From: Streptomyces sp. V1I1
GTDB lineage: Bacteria; Actinomycetota; Actinomycetes; Streptomycetales; Streptomycetaceae
Reading direction: 5' to 3'
Assembly (NCBI RefSeq): GCF_030817355.1
Contig: NZ_JAUSZH010000001.1
Coordinates: 1,116,001 to 1,180,000 of the forward strand
Length of the DNA: 64,000 bases
The notes below the pieces were generated by a model that saw only the letters and a program-made list of their open reading frames with translations, made no database searches and was not told the DNA's origin. Positions within the stretch are counted from its first letter, which is position 1. Each line of letters begins with the position of its first letter. The position numbers and the translations under genes are program-made. Shown here one piece after another: positions 35,720 through 45,527 of this stretch.

Positions 35720-37897
35720 TCAGGCCTCGTCGCTGAACTTCTCGCCCCGCTCCGCCTTCTCGATCAGCAGCGCCGGCGGGTCGAAGCGGTCGCCGTACCG
35801 CTCGGCGAGCTCCCGGGCGCGCGCCACGAAGCCGGGCAGACCGCCCTCGTAGCCATTGATGTACTGCAGCACGCCGCCCGTCCAGGCCGGGAAGCCGATG
35901 CCCATGATGGAACCGATGTTGGCGTCGGCGACCGACGTCAGCACGTTCTCCTCCAGGCAGCGGACCGAGTCCAGCGCCTCCGAGAAGAGCATCCGCTCCT
36001 TCATGTCCTCGAAGGGCACGTCCACCTCGGAACGCGTGAAGTGCTCGCGCAGGCCCGGCCACAGCCCGGTCCGCTTTCCGTCCTCGCCGTACTCGTAGAA
36101 GCCCGCACCGCCGCTGCGGCCCGTACGCCCGAACTCGTCGACCATCCGGTCGATCACGGCGTCCGCCGGGTGCCCGGACCAGGTGCCGCGGGCCTCCTCG
36201 ACCGCGCGCTTCGTCTCGTTGCGGATCTTGCGAGGCAGGGTGAGCGTCAGCTCGTCCATCAGGGAGAGCACCTTCGCCGGGTACCCGGCCTGCGCGGCGG
36301 CCTGCTCGACCGACGCCGGGTCGACGCCCTCGCCGACCATCGCCACGCCCTCGTTGATGAACTGGCCGATCACGCGCGAGGTGAAGAAACCGCGCGAATC
36401 ATTGACGACGATCGGGGTCTTGTTGATCTGGCGGACCAGGTCGAAGGCGCGGGCCAGCGCCTCGTCACCGGTGCGCTCGCCCTTGATGATCTCGACGAGC
36501 GGCATCTTGTCGACGGGCGAGAAGAAGTGCAGCCCGATGAAGTCGACGGGCCGGGACACGCCTTCGGCGAGCACGGTGATGGGCAGGGTCGAGGTGTTGG
36601 AGCAGAGCAGCGCGTCCGGCTCGATGACGTCCTGGATCTCCTGGAACACCTTGTGCTTGAGTGCGGTGTCCTCGAACACCGCCTCGATCACGGCGTCGCA
36701 GCCCGCGAGATCCGCGGGTTCCGCGGTCGGCGTGATGCGGGCGAGCAGCGCGTCCCGCTTGGCCTCGGTCGTACGGCCCCGGGAGAGCGCCTTCGCGAGC
36801 AGCTGCTCGGAGTAGCCCTTGCCCTTCTCGGCAGCATCCAGAGACACGTCCTTGAGGACGACTTCGATGCCCGCCCGGGCGCAGGAGTACGCGATGCCCG
36901 CGCCCATCATCCCCGCGCCGAGGACGGCGACCTTGCGGACCGGGCGCGGCTCGATGCCCGCGGGGCGGTTGGCGCCGGAGTTGACCGCCTGCAGGTCGAA
37001 GAAGAACGCCTGGATCATGTTCTTGGCGATCCGGCCGGTGACCAGCTCGGTGAAGTAACGCGCCTCGATGGTCTGCGCGGTCTCGAAGTCGACCTGGGAG
37101 CCCTCGACGGCCGCCGCGAGGATATTGCGCGGGGCGGGATAGGGGGCGCCCGCGGTCTGCTTCTTCAGATTCGCGGGGTAGGCGGGGAGGTCGGCGGCGA
37201 ACCGCGGGTTGGACGGGGTGCCGCCGGGGATCTTGTAGCCCTTGACGTCCCAGGGCTGCTGGGACTCGGGGTTGGCATCGATGAAGGCGCGCGCCTTGGC
37301 GAGCATCTCGTCGGTGGTGGCGGCCACTTCGTGGATCAGGCCGTTCTCCAGGGCCCGCTGCGGGGAGTACTGCGTACCCTGCAACAGCACCTTCAGCAGC
37401 GCGTCCGCGATACCCATCAGCCGTACGGTACGGGTGACGCCGCCGCCCGCCGGCAGCAGGCCGAGGGTGACCTCGGGCAGGCCGATCTTGGAGCCGGGCG
37501 CGTCGAGCGCGATGCGGTGGTGGCAGGCCAGGGCGATCTCGTAACCGCCGCCCAGCGCCGCGCCGTTGATCGCCGCGACGACGGGCTTGCCGAGGGTCTC
37601 GATCTTGCGCAGGGCGTGCTTGATGGCCATGCCGGTGTCGAAGACCTGCTCGGCGTTCTCCGGACCGACCTTGATCATGTCCTTGAGGTCGCCACCCGCG
37701 AAGAAGGTCTTCTTGGCGGAGGTGAAGATGATGCCGCGGATGGAGTCCTTCTCGGCCTCCGCGCGCTCGGCGATCGCCGCGATGGAGTCCTTGAAGGCCT
37801 GGTTCATCGTGTTGGCGGACTGATTGGGGTCGTCGAGGACGAGGGTGACGACGCCGTCGTCGCTCCGCTCCCAGCGGATGGTGGTGCTCTCGGTCAT
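35720..37897 (-). CDS. fadB: FadB-type bifunctional enoyl-CoA hydratase / 3-hydroxyacyl-CoA dehydrogenase
   Basis: 725 aa from ATG 37897 (GGAGA upstream). The N-terminal crotonase domain (to about 190) has NQSANTMNQAF, the oxyanion stretch INGAALGGGYEIALACH and GLPEVTLGLLPAGGG. The NAD-binding 3-hydroxyacyl-CoA dehydrogenase domain begins KVAVLGAGMMGAGIAYSCAR (near 330). It contains SNTSTLPI and GLHFFSPVDKMPLVEII, and two C-terminal 3HCDH domains follow. It carries out the hydration and oxidation steps of beta-oxidation. It forms an operon with the thiolase, acyl-CoA dehydrogenase and CaiB genes upstream. Confidence 0.95.
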   Translation of the reverse strand: MTESTTIRWERSDDGVVTLVLDDPNQSANTMNQAFKDSIAAIAERAEAEKDSIRGIIFTSAKKTFFAGGDLKDMIKVGPENAEQVFDTGMAIKHALRKIETLGKPVVAAINGAALGGGYEIALACHHRIALDAPGSKIGLPEVTLGLLPAGGGVTRTVRLMGIADALLKVLLQGTQYSPQRALENGLIHEVAATTDEMLAKARAFIDANPESQQPWDVKGYKIPGGTPSNPRFAADLPAYPANLKKQTAGAPYPAPRNILAAAVEGSQVDFETAQTIEARYFTELVTGRIAKNMIQAFFFDLQAVNSGANRPAGIEPRPVRKVAVLGAGMMGAGIAYSCARAGIEVVLKDVSLDAAEKGKGYSEQLLAKALSRGRTTEAKRDALLARITPTAEPADLAGCDAVIEAVFEDTALKHKVFQEIQDVIEPDALLCSNTSTLPITVLAEGVSRPVDFIGLHFFSPVDKMPLVEIIKGERTGDEALARAFDLVRQINKTPIVVNDSRGFFTSRVIGQFINEGVAMVGEGVDPASVEQAAAQAGYPAKVLSLMDELTLTLPRKIRNETKRAVEEARGTWSGHPADAVIDRMVDEFGRTGRSGGAGFYEYGEDGKRTGLWPGLREHFTRSEVDVPFEDMKERMLFSEALDSVRCLEENVLTSVADANIGSIMGIGFPAWTGGVLQYINGYEGGLPGFVARARELAERYGDRFDPPALLIEKAERGEKFSDEA

Positions 37898-37998
37898 TGC
37901 GAAGTCTCCATGAGGTCTGGTCGGGCCGGGGCCCGGAAGGTCGCGAGGCGGCCGCCGCGCACGCGCGTCCCTGTGGACGGTGCGCCGGGGCCGTAGGG

Positions 37999-39213
<1,215 letters not shown>

Positions 39214-39235
39214 GACAGCAGCCTTTCAATGAGGG

Positions 39236-40378
39236 TCAGGCGAGAAGAGAACGGCCGATGATTTCCTTCATGATCTCGGTCGTGCCACCGTAGATCGTCT
39301 GGATACGGCCATCCGTGAAAGCCCTGGCGACGCGGTATTCCGTCATATAGCCGTAGCCGCCGTGCAATTGCAGGCAGCGGTCGGCGACGCGCTTTTGCAG
39401 TTCGGTGGCCCACCATTTGGCCATCGACGCGTGTACGGCGTCGAGTTCCCCGTTCGAGTGATCCACAATGCAGCGGTCGAGGAACGTACGGGTGACAGCG
39501 CATTCGGTGGCCATCTCGGCGATCTCGAACCGGATGTGCTGAAGCTTGGAGAGCGGGCGCCCGAAGGCCTCGCGCTCCTTCACATACTGGGTGGTGATCT
39601 CGAGCAGATACTCCGCGGCGGCGATTCCGGCGACCGCTATGCCCATCCGCTCCTGCGCGAGATTGGTCATCAGATGGATGAAGGCGCCGTTCAGCTCGCC
39701 GAGCAGATTCTCCTTGGGGACGCGCACGTCATTGAAGAACAGCTCGGCCGTGTCCTGGGACTTCTGGCCGATCTTGTCGAGGTTGCGGCCGCGCTCGAAG
39801 CCGTCCATGCCGCGTTCGACGACCAGCAGTGAGAGGCCCTTGGCCCCGCCCTCTGGGGTGGTCTTGGCGACGACGACCACCAGGTCGGCCAGGATGCCGT
39901 TGGAGATGAAGGTCTTGGAGCCGTTGAGGATCCAGTGGTCACCACGGTCCTCGGCGGCGGTGCGGATGCCCTGGAGGTCGGAGCCCGCGCCCGGCTCGGT
40001 CATCGCGATCGCGGTGATGATCTCGCCGCTGCAGAAGCCTGGCAGCCACCGCCGCTTCTGCTCATCGGTCGCGAGGCCGGTGAGGTAGGGGCCGATGATG
40101 TCGTTGTGCAGTCCGAGCGCGAGCCCGGCCGCGCCCGCCCGGGTGAACTCCTCGGCCAGCACGGCGCTGTAGCGGAAGTCGGCGTTCCCGCCACCTCCGT
40201 ACTCCTCGGGCACGGCGAGTCCGAGCAGCCCCTGCTTCCCCGCGGCCAGCCAGGCGTCCCGGCTGACGATGCCGTCCTTCTCCCACTGCTCGTAGTGCGG
40301 CAGGACCTCCTTGGCGAGAAAGGTCCGGACGGTCTCACGGAACGCGTCGTGTTCGGCGGTGAAGATCTGACGCTTCAA
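39236..40378 (-). CDS. Acyl-CoA dehydrogenase
   Basis: 380 aa from TTG 40378, with an excellent AAGGAGGG upstream; the frame is open far upstream only as antisense of the CaiB gene. Family signatures: IAMTEPGAGSDLQGI (FAD/substrate loop), WILNGSKTFISNG, the catalytic-base region LQLHGGYGYMTEYRVARAF, and IYGGTTEIMKEIIGRSL at the end. It introduces the alpha,beta double bond into acyl-CoA and passes electrons to ETF. TTGA overlap with the upstream CaiB stop (40375-40378) indicates translational coupling. Confidence 0.95.
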   Translation of the reverse strand: MKRQIFTAEHDAFRETVRTFLAKEVLPHYEQWEKDGIVSRDAWLAAGKQGLLGLAVPEEYGGGGNADFRYSAVLAEEFTRAGAAGLALGLHNDIIGPYLTGLATDEQKRRWLPGFCSGEIITAIAMTEPGAGSDLQGIRTAAEDRGDHWILNGSKTFISNGILADLVVVVAKTTPEGGAKGLSLLVVERGMDGFERGRNLDKIGQKSQDTAELFFNDVRVPKENLLGELNGAFIHLMTNLAQERMGIAVAGIAAAEYLLEITTQYVKEREAFGRPLSKLQHIRFEIAEMATECAVTRTFLDRCIVDHSNGELDAVHASMAKWWATELQKRVADRCLQLHGGYGYMTEYRVARAFTDGRIQTIYGGTTEIMKEIIGRSLLA

Positions 40379-41517
40379 CTCTCGCCCTCCTTGGCGGGCT
40401 CGGCGAGGCCGGGCAGGTCCCAGTCGCGGGCCACTTCTGCGGTGTCGGCGCCCGGCTGGGCGGGGCCCCGGTACACGGAGCCGGGTGTGGCGGAGAAGCG
40501 GGGCGCGGGCGCGGGCTGGGTGAGTCCGCCGTGGTCGACGAACGTTCCGCGGGCCGCGAGATGCGCGTGCGAGGGGGCTTCCCGCAATGAGAGCACCGGG
40601 GCGACACAGGCGTCCGAGCCCTCGAAGACGGCGGTCCACTCCTCGCGCGTCCTGGTCTTGAAGCGGGCGGCGACGGCGGCGCGCAGCTCACCCCAGCGGG
40701 CGAAGTCCTTACGCGCCGGAGCCTCGTCCTTGATGCCGAGCAGCTCGATGAACTCGTTGTAGAACTGCTGCTCCAGTGCGCCGACCGCCATGTACTGGCC
40801 GTCGGCAGTCTCGTAGTTTCCGTAGAAGGGGCAGCCGCCGTCGAGCAGATTCGCCCCCCGCCGGTCCTGCCAGCCGCCGGCCGCCATCATGCCGTGGATC
40901 ATCGTGGCGAGATGGGCGGCCCCGTCGACGATCGCCGCGTCCACGACCTGGCCGGCCCCGCCCTCGCTGCGGGCGTGTTGCAGGGCGGCGAGCACTCCGA
41001 CGACAAGATAGAGCGAGCCGCCTGCGTAGTCGCCGACGAGGTTGGCCGGGACGGCCGGCGGCTCGTCGGGCTTGCCGATCATGCCGAGGGTGCCGGTGAC
41101 GGCGATGTACGCGATGTCGTGTCCGGCGCGCTGGGCGAGTGGCCCCTCCTGGCCCCAGCCGGTCATGCGCCCGTACACCAGGCGCGGATTGCGGGCGAGG
41201 CACTGCTGCGGCCCGACGCCGAGCCGCTCGGCGACGCCGGGCCGGTAGCCCTCGATCAGTACGTCGGCCCGCTCGACCAGATCGAGTACCTGGCCGGGGC
41301 CGTCCGCCGCCTTGAGGTCGATCAGCACGGAGCGCTTGTTGCGGTTGGTGAGGTCGTACGCCGGATCGATGCTCAGCCCCGAGCCGCCGGGCCGGTCGAC
41401 CCGTACGACATCGGCGCCGAGGTCGGCCAGGAGCATGGCGGCGAACGGACCGGGCCCGATACCCGCCAGTTCGACCACTCGCACTCCGGCCAGCGGGCCG
41501 GTGCCCATCGCTGCCAT
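40375..41517 (-). CDS. CaiB/BaiF (type III) CoA-transferase
   Basis: 380 aa from ATG 41517 (GGGGG just upstream); ATG 41508 is also possible. Type III CoA-transferase features: LAGVRVVELAGIGPGPFAAM, LADLGADVVRVDRPGG, LIEGYRPGVAERLG, and the catalytic Asp region GHDIAYIAVTGTLG with YAGGSLYLVVGVLAAL. The family transfers CoA between acids, and the members nearest alpha-methylacyl-CoA racemase interconvert 2-methylacyl epimers, which would fit an operon degrading branched fatty acids or sterol side chains. First gene of the four-gene acyl-CoA operon. Confidence 0.92.
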   Translation of the reverse strand: MAAMGTGPLAGVRVVELAGIGPGPFAAMLLADLGADVVRVDRPGGSGLSIDPAYDLTNRNKRSVLIDLKAADGPGQVLDLVERADVLIEGYRPGVAERLGVGPQQCLARNPRLVYGRMTGWGQEGPLAQRAGHDIAYIAVTGTLGMIGKPDEPPAVPANLVGDYAGGSLYLVVGVLAALQHARSEGGAGQVVDAAIVDGAAHLATMIHGMMAAGGWQDRRGANLLDGGCPFYGNYETADGQYMAVGALEQQFYNEFIELLGIKDEAPARKDFARWGELRAAVAARFKTRTREEWTAVFEGSDACVAPVLSLREAPSHAHLAARGTFVDHGGLTQPAPAPRFSATPGSVYRGPAQPGADTAEVARDWDLPGLAEPAKEGES

Positions 41518-41565
41518 CAAGCCCCCAGCACTGTGACACAACTGATGTAACACCAGTGATGGTAA

Positions 41566-41610
41566 GAACGCGTTCCACTCGGCACAAGGCCCCGGGCCGA
41601 GCAAGCGCTT
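41566..41610. promoter_or_regulatory. Two palindromes upstream of the acyl-CoA operon
   Basis: GAACGCGTTC (41566-41575) is a perfect 10-bp palindrome. AAGCGCTT (41603-41610), inside CTAAGCGCTTGCT on the minus strand, resembles TetR-type operators found near actinobacterial acyl-CoA genes. Both lie 49-93 bp upstream of the CaiB start in the 278-bp gap before the divergent reductase gene. Confidence 0.45.
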
Positions 41611-41795
41611 AGAATTGTCCGCAGACTACTCCCATACGGCAGCACGCCCAGATCGCCGCTGCGCCCCGGCGCGGCGGACGATCCGGGCCGCGCGGCCCGG
41701 CATGTTACCGATGGGAAACGCATCTTCTTCCCGACCCCGTTCGCACGCTAGCCTCAGCCACCGACACGACCGCGGGGGCAACGGCGGAGGGGCCA

Positions 41796-42995
41796 TTGAA
41801 CAGGCAGAACGGGACCGGTCGCGCGCAGCGCCCGTACGACATCGTGCTCTTCGGAGCGACGGGCTTCGTCGGCGTGCTCACCGCCGAGTACCTCGCGGCG
41901 CACGCGCCCGACGGATGCCGCTGGGCCGTCGCGGGCCGCAGCCGGCAGAAGCTGGAGCGGCTGCGTGAGCGGCTTGCCGCCAAGCATCCCGGCTGCGTCG
42001 AGCTGCCGCTGATCGAGGCGGACGCGGACGACCCCGACGCGCTGCGCGAACTCGCCGAGTCCACCCATGTGGTGGCCACGACGGTCGGCCCCTACATCTG
42101 GTACGGCGAGCCGCTGGTCGCCGCCTGCGCGGAAGCCGGGACCGACTACGTCGATCTGACCGGCGAGCCCGAGTTCGTGGACCTGATGTACGTACGCCAT
42201 GACGCGCGGGCCCGGGAGACCGGGGCGCGGCTCGTCCACGCCTGCGGCTTCGACTCCGTCCCGCACGACCTGGGGGCGTACTTCACCGTCCAGCACCTTC
42301 CCGAGGACGTGCCGCTGCGCGTCGACGGGTTCGTACGCTCCAACGCCACCTTCTCCGGCGGGACGTTCGCCTCCGCGCTCACCGCGATGGGCCGCGGCCG
42401 GCAGATGCTGCGGGCCGCGCACGACCGGCGGCTGCACGAGCCGCGGCTGGTGGGACGGCGGGCGCGGGCCCCCCTCGGCGGGCCGCGGTTCAGCCGGGAG
42501 ACCGGCGCGTGGGCGCTGCCGCTGCCGACTGTGGACCGGCAGATCGTGGCGCGCTCGGCGCGGGCCCTGCCACGGTACGGTCCGGACTTCCGCTACCGGC
42601 ACTACGCGGCGGTCCGCACGCTTCCCATGGCGGCGGGTGGTACGGCGGCCGTGGGAGCGCTCTTCGGTCTGGCTCAACTACCCCCCGCCCGGCGCTGGTT
42701 GTCGGACCGGATCAAGCCGGGCGAGGGTCCGGACGAGCGGCGCAGGGCGAAGAGCTGGTTCTCGGTGCGTTTCGTGGGCGAAGGCGGCGGCCGCACGGTG
42801 TTCACGGAGGTCTCGGGCGGCGATCCGGGCTACGACGAGACGGCGAAGATGCTCGCCGAGTCGGCGCTGTGCCTGGCCTTCGACCAACTGCCGGGCGCCG
42901 CGGGGCAGGTCACGACGGCGGTCGCGATGGGTGATGCGCTGCTGGAGCGGCTGCAGGCGGCCGGCATCCGGTTCCGGGTGGCCGCCACGCGCTGA
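41796..42995 (+). CDS. Saccharopine-dehydrogenase-like NAD(P)-binding protein (trans-enoyl-reductase type)
   Basis: 399 aa from TTG 41796 (GGCGGAGGGG upstream). The N-terminal Rossmann motif is YDIVLFGATGFVGVLTAEYL. Further marks are WAVAGRSRQKLERLR, VVATTVGPYIWYGEPLVAAC and VHACGFDSVPHDLGAYF. This matches the saccharopine dehydrogenase-like family that includes mycobacterial trans-acting enoyl reductases acting on polyketide-derived lipids. In Streptomyces the substrate is unknown, and lysine metabolism is not implied. Next to an acyl-CoA operon and divergent from it, lipid metabolism is plausible. Confidence 0.85.
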   Translation: MNRQNGTGRAQRPYDIVLFGATGFVGVLTAEYLAAHAPDGCRWAVAGRSRQKLERLRERLAAKHPGCVELPLIEADADDPDALRELAESTHVVATTVGPYIWYGEPLVAACAEAGTDYVDLTGEPEFVDLMYVRHDARARETGARLVHACGFDSVPHDLGAYFTVQHLPEDVPLRVDGFVRSNATFSGGTFASALTAMGRGRQMLRAAHDRRLHEPRLVGRRARAPLGGPRFSRETGAWALPLPTVDRQIVARSARALPRYGPDFRYRHYAAVRTLPMAAGGTAAVGALFGLAQLPPARRWLSDRIKPGEGPDERRRAKSWFSVRFVGEGGGRTVFTEVSGGDPGYDETAKMLAESALCLAFDQLPGAAGQVTTAVAMGDALLERLQAAGIRFRVAATR

Positions 42996-43032
42996 GGAGC
43001 CAGGGAGCCGGGCCGCGGACATGTGCGGCAGG

Positions 43033-43173
43033 TCAGCCGGTCAGCGCCGCGTAGACCATCGATCCCACCCAGCCGAAGCCCGCGAGGGCGGCCAGGATGA
43101 GTACGGCCGTCACGATGCGCTCGACGGGGTGGGTGGTGATCTCGGTCGCGCTGTGCGTCGTCTGAGTCGTCAT
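43033..43173 (-). CDS. 46-aa single-pass membrane protein
   Basis: ATG 43173 to TGA at 43033-43035. The protein has a polar Thr-rich start (MTTQTTHSATEITTHPVER) and one membrane segment (IVTAVLILAALAGFGWVGSM) followed by VYAALTG. The clean N-polar/C-hydrophobic design and plausible codon use suggest a real small protein. It has no good ribosome site, so the evidence is only moderate. Function unknown. Confidence 0.5.
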   Translation of the reverse strand: MTTQTTHSATEITTHPVERIVTAVLILAALAGFGWVGSMVYAALTG

Positions 43174-43218
43174 GCCAGGGAGGATGCCGATCGCGCCCGG
43201 CTCCTGACATCCGCTCAG

Positions 43219-43281
43219 ATACTCAGTTCGCAGACGCTGGTGGTACCTGAATACTCAGTTCGCAGGCGCTGGTACCCAGGT
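43219..43281. repeat. Tandem 32-bp direct repeat
   Basis: ATACTCAGTTCGCAG occurs at 43219 and again at 43251; each copy is followed by a CGCTGG and GGTACC-like segment. A third, partial ACTCACTTCACTG lies at 43282. It sits between the small membrane protein gene and the endonuclease V stop. Confidence 0.75.
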
Positions 43282-43303
43282 ACTCACTTCACTGCCTGGG
43301 CAC

Positions 43304-43996
43304 TTACGCAGTCGCCTCCGCAAGGGCGCGCCGGCACAACCGGTCCGCGAGCCGCGTGCTCTCGGGGAGCCGGTAGCCGGGCGCAAGGCGGAGGGTGTGT
43401 GCGCAGGCGTTGTCGAGCGTCGTGCGGTGGCCGACGGAGACGAAGACCGGCTTGACGCCGTCCTGGGTGCGCAGCGCGCGGCCGACCTCCTCGCCGTCGT
43501 CCGCGCGCAGCGCCGCGAAGTCGCCTCGCCTCGGCCCGAGTTCGCCGTAGCTGAAGGCGAAGGGGTTCTTGGCGACACCGATCACCGGCAGCCCTGTCAG
43601 CACGCCGAGATGGCTGGCGAGCCCGAACCGGCGGGGGTGCGCCCGGCCGTAGCCGTCGCAGACGACGAGGCCGGGGTCCCGGGTGAGGGACTCCAGGGCG
43701 GCGAGCACGGCCGGGATCTCCCGGAAGGCCAGCAGTCCGGGCACGTAGGGGAAGGCGACCCTGCCCACCGCGGTGGCCTCCTCGACGACCGTGAGCGTCG
43801 CGGCGTCCAGGACGACGGCCGCCGCGGCGACGACATCGCGCTCGTCGTCGTACGCCACATCGACGCCGGTCACAAGGCCCGTACCCGGCTCCGGGCCGGG
43901 CTCGTCCAGGACGACGCGTGTGCGCAGCTCGTCCTGTACGGCCAGGGCCGCAGTCTCGTCGACGGGCCAGTCGGCGGGCGTCTCGATGATCTTCAT
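43304..43996 (-). CDS. nfi: Endonuclease V (deoxyinosine 3' endonuclease)
   Basis: 230 aa from ATG 43996; an in-frame GTG at 44008 would add four residues. EndoV motifs are intact: TGVDVAYDDE (first metal Asp), FPYVPGLLAFREIPAVL (YVPGxxxFRE wedge), LVVCDGYGRAHPRRFGLASH (DGxGxAHPRRxG), GVAKNPF, and KPVFVSVGHRTTLDNA. The enzyme nicks DNA (and in some organisms RNA) one base 3' of inosine, starting repair of deaminated adenine. Divergent from the YciI gene with 56 bp between. Confidence 0.95.
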   Translation of the reverse strand: MKIIETPADWPVDETAALAVQDELRTRVVLDEPGPEPGTGLVTGVDVAYDDERDVVAAAAVVLDAATLTVVEEATAVGRVAFPYVPGLLAFREIPAVLAALESLTRDPGLVVCDGYGRAHPRRFGLASHLGVLTGLPVIGVAKNPFAFSYGELGPRRGDFAALRADDGEEVGRALRTQDGVKPVFVSVGHRTTLDNACAHTLRLAPGYRLPESTRLADRLCRRALAEATA

Positions 43997-44052
43997 GATG
44001 CCGTCCACCCTACGACCGCCGCTCGATATCGACCTGACGTAGCCTGGCGATC

Positions 44053-44352
44053 ATGTTCGTACTGGAATTGACCTACACCGCACCGGTCGAGCGCGTCGAC
44101 GAGCTCCTCGAGGCGCATGTGGCGTGGCTGGACGCGCTGTACGAGGACGGCGTGTTCATCGCGTCGGGCCGCAAGAACCCGCGCGACGGCGGGGTGATCC
44201 TGGCCGTCGGGGACGACCGCGCGCGGATCGAGAAGATCGCGGCGGCCGACCCCTTCACGGTCGGCGGCGTGTGCGAGTACCGGATCACGGAGTTCATCGC
44301 GACGAAGACGGCGCCCGAACTCGCCCCGTACAAGCAGCAGTTGCCCTCCTAG
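44053..44352 (+). CDS. YciI family protein
   Basis: 99 aa from ATG 44053. YciI-like fold: MFVLELTYTAPVERVDELLE, then the conserved His-Asp region HVAWLDALYEDGVFIASGRK and DPFTVGGVCEYRITEF. These small proteins are related to dimeric ferredoxin-like fold enzymes, and the His/Asp pair suggests catalysis, but the role is not established. TAGCCT (44040-44045) precedes the ATG by 7 bp, consistent with a leaderless transcript. The stop lies 3 bp from the stop of the convergent BNR gene. Confidence 0.9.
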   Translation: MFVLELTYTAPVERVDELLEAHVAWLDALYEDGVFIASGRKNPRDGGVILAVGDDRARIEKIAAADPFTVGGVCEYRITEFIATKTAPELAPYKQQLPS

Positions 44353-44355
44353 GGG

Positions 44356-45453
44356 CTAGAACTCCAGCCGCGCGACGCGGCCCTTCTCGCCCGATGCCCA
44401 GCACCCGAAGTCGGGCGTGCAGTCCACCGTGTCGTACGAACCGGTGTCGACCGTGCGCCAGCTGCGGCCGCCGTCCAGTGTCAGATCGGTCCCGGTCGGT
44501 CCGACGGCGAGCGCGGCCGACCTGCTGTGCGGCAGCCAGGCCACGCCGGAACGGTAGGCCGGCGGCGGTGTCTTCGACTGCTGCCAGCTGCGGCCGCCGT
44601 CCCCGCTGACCGCTCCGGCGTCCGGGGACGCCTGGCCGGCGCGGTAGTCGCCGCCGACGGCGATGCCATGAGCACGGTCACGGAAGGCGAGCCCGAAGAC
44701 CCCACGCGCCGGGTCCCCGGCCGGGACGGTCGATTCGGCGACGGTCCAGTTCAGGCCGCGGTCGGCCGAGTGCAGCACGCGCGCGGTGGCGCCGCCGCCG
44801 GTCGCCAGCCAGACGTCCTTCGGCCCGGAGCTGACCAGGCACTGGCCGCTGGCGGCGAAGGCCGCCTCGCCCGGCAGCGCCGCCGGCATACCGGCATCCG
44901 GCAGCACCTTCCATGACTTTCCGCCGTCGCCGGTGGACAGGATGCGGTACTTGCCGTCCACCGGGTCGCTCATGGCGAGGCCGTGCCGGCTGTCGAAGAA
45001 GGTGACGCAGTCGTAGAAGGCCTTCGGGTCGGTATTGCGGAAGGACTCCGTCCAGCTCGCCCCGCCGTCCTCGGTGCGGAAGACCCGGGACGCCTCGCCC
45101 TCCCCAATTGCCAGCACCACCGCGCGCCGGCTGTCGAATGCCTCGATGTCGCGGAACTCCAGCTCGCCCGCCCCCGGCGGGGAGACGTTCCGCCAGCTGC
45201 CGCCGCCGTCCGCGGTGCGCAGCACGGTGCCCTTCGAGCCCGCGACCCAGGCGGCTTTGCGGCTGACGGCCGCGAGGCCCCTGAACCGTACGTCGGCACC
45301 GGTGTCCTTCAGGCTCCAGCTCGGCCCTTTCGCGCTGCCCACACCACTACCGCTCTGCTCGGCCGCCTGCGCCGGTGCGGCCAGCGCCGCGGCCACCGCC
45401 GCCGCGCACAGTCCCACCGACACCGTTCGTCTCGTCTTCCCCATGGACGTCAT
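44356..45453 (-). CDS. Secreted BNR-repeat beta-propeller protein (Ycf48/sialidase-like)
   Basis: 365 aa from ATG 45453; ATG 45444 is also possible. Signal peptide: RRTVSVGLCAAAVAAALAAP then AQAA. The mature part is a chain of BNR/Asp-box repeats: LRTADGGGSWRNVSPPG, FRTEDGGASWTESFRN, LSTGDGGKSWKVLPDAG, LHSADRGLNWTVAES, VSGDGGRSWQQSK and LDGGRSWRTVD. This is a six- or seven-bladed beta-propeller like the photosystem assembly factor Ycf48 and sialidases. Streptomyces copies are often called 'oxidoreductase', without catalytic support. Its extracellular role is unknown. Confidence 0.85.
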   Translation of the reverse strand: MTSMGKTRRTVSVGLCAAAVAAALAAPAQAAEQSGSGVGSAKGPSWSLKDTGADVRFRGLAAVSRKAAWVAGSKGTVLRTADGGGSWRNVSPPGAGELEFRDIEAFDSRRAVVLAIGEGEASRVFRTEDGGASWTESFRNTDPKAFYDCVTFFDSRHGLAMSDPVDGKYRILSTGDGGKSWKVLPDAGMPAALPGEAAFAASGQCLVSSGPKDVWLATGGGATARVLHSADRGLNWTVAESTVPAGDPARGVFGLAFRDRAHGIAVGGDYRAGQASPDAGAVSGDGGRSWQQSKTPPPAYRSGVAWLPHSRSAALAVGPTGTDLTLDGGRSWRTVDTGSYDTVDCTPDFGCWASGEKGRVARLEF

Positions 45454-45515
45454 GGCGCTGGAAGCTAGCCCACGGGCCGGACCCCGTCCAGGGTGCGGCC
45501 GGTGGCCCACGTTCA

Positions 45516-45521
45516 TACGCT
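45516..45521 (+). promoter_or_regulatory. Candidate -10 element for a leaderless transcript
   Basis: TACGCT lies exactly at -12 to -7 from the ATG at 45528, which lacks a ribosome binding site. Confidence 0.4.
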
Positions 45522-45527
45522 GGGCCC

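Noticed and set aside
41796..42995. Lysine pathway saccharopine dehydrogenase
   Set aside because: Only the NAD(P)-binding family resemblance is present; motifs fit the lipid-linked enoyl-reductase branch and no lysine genes are nearby.
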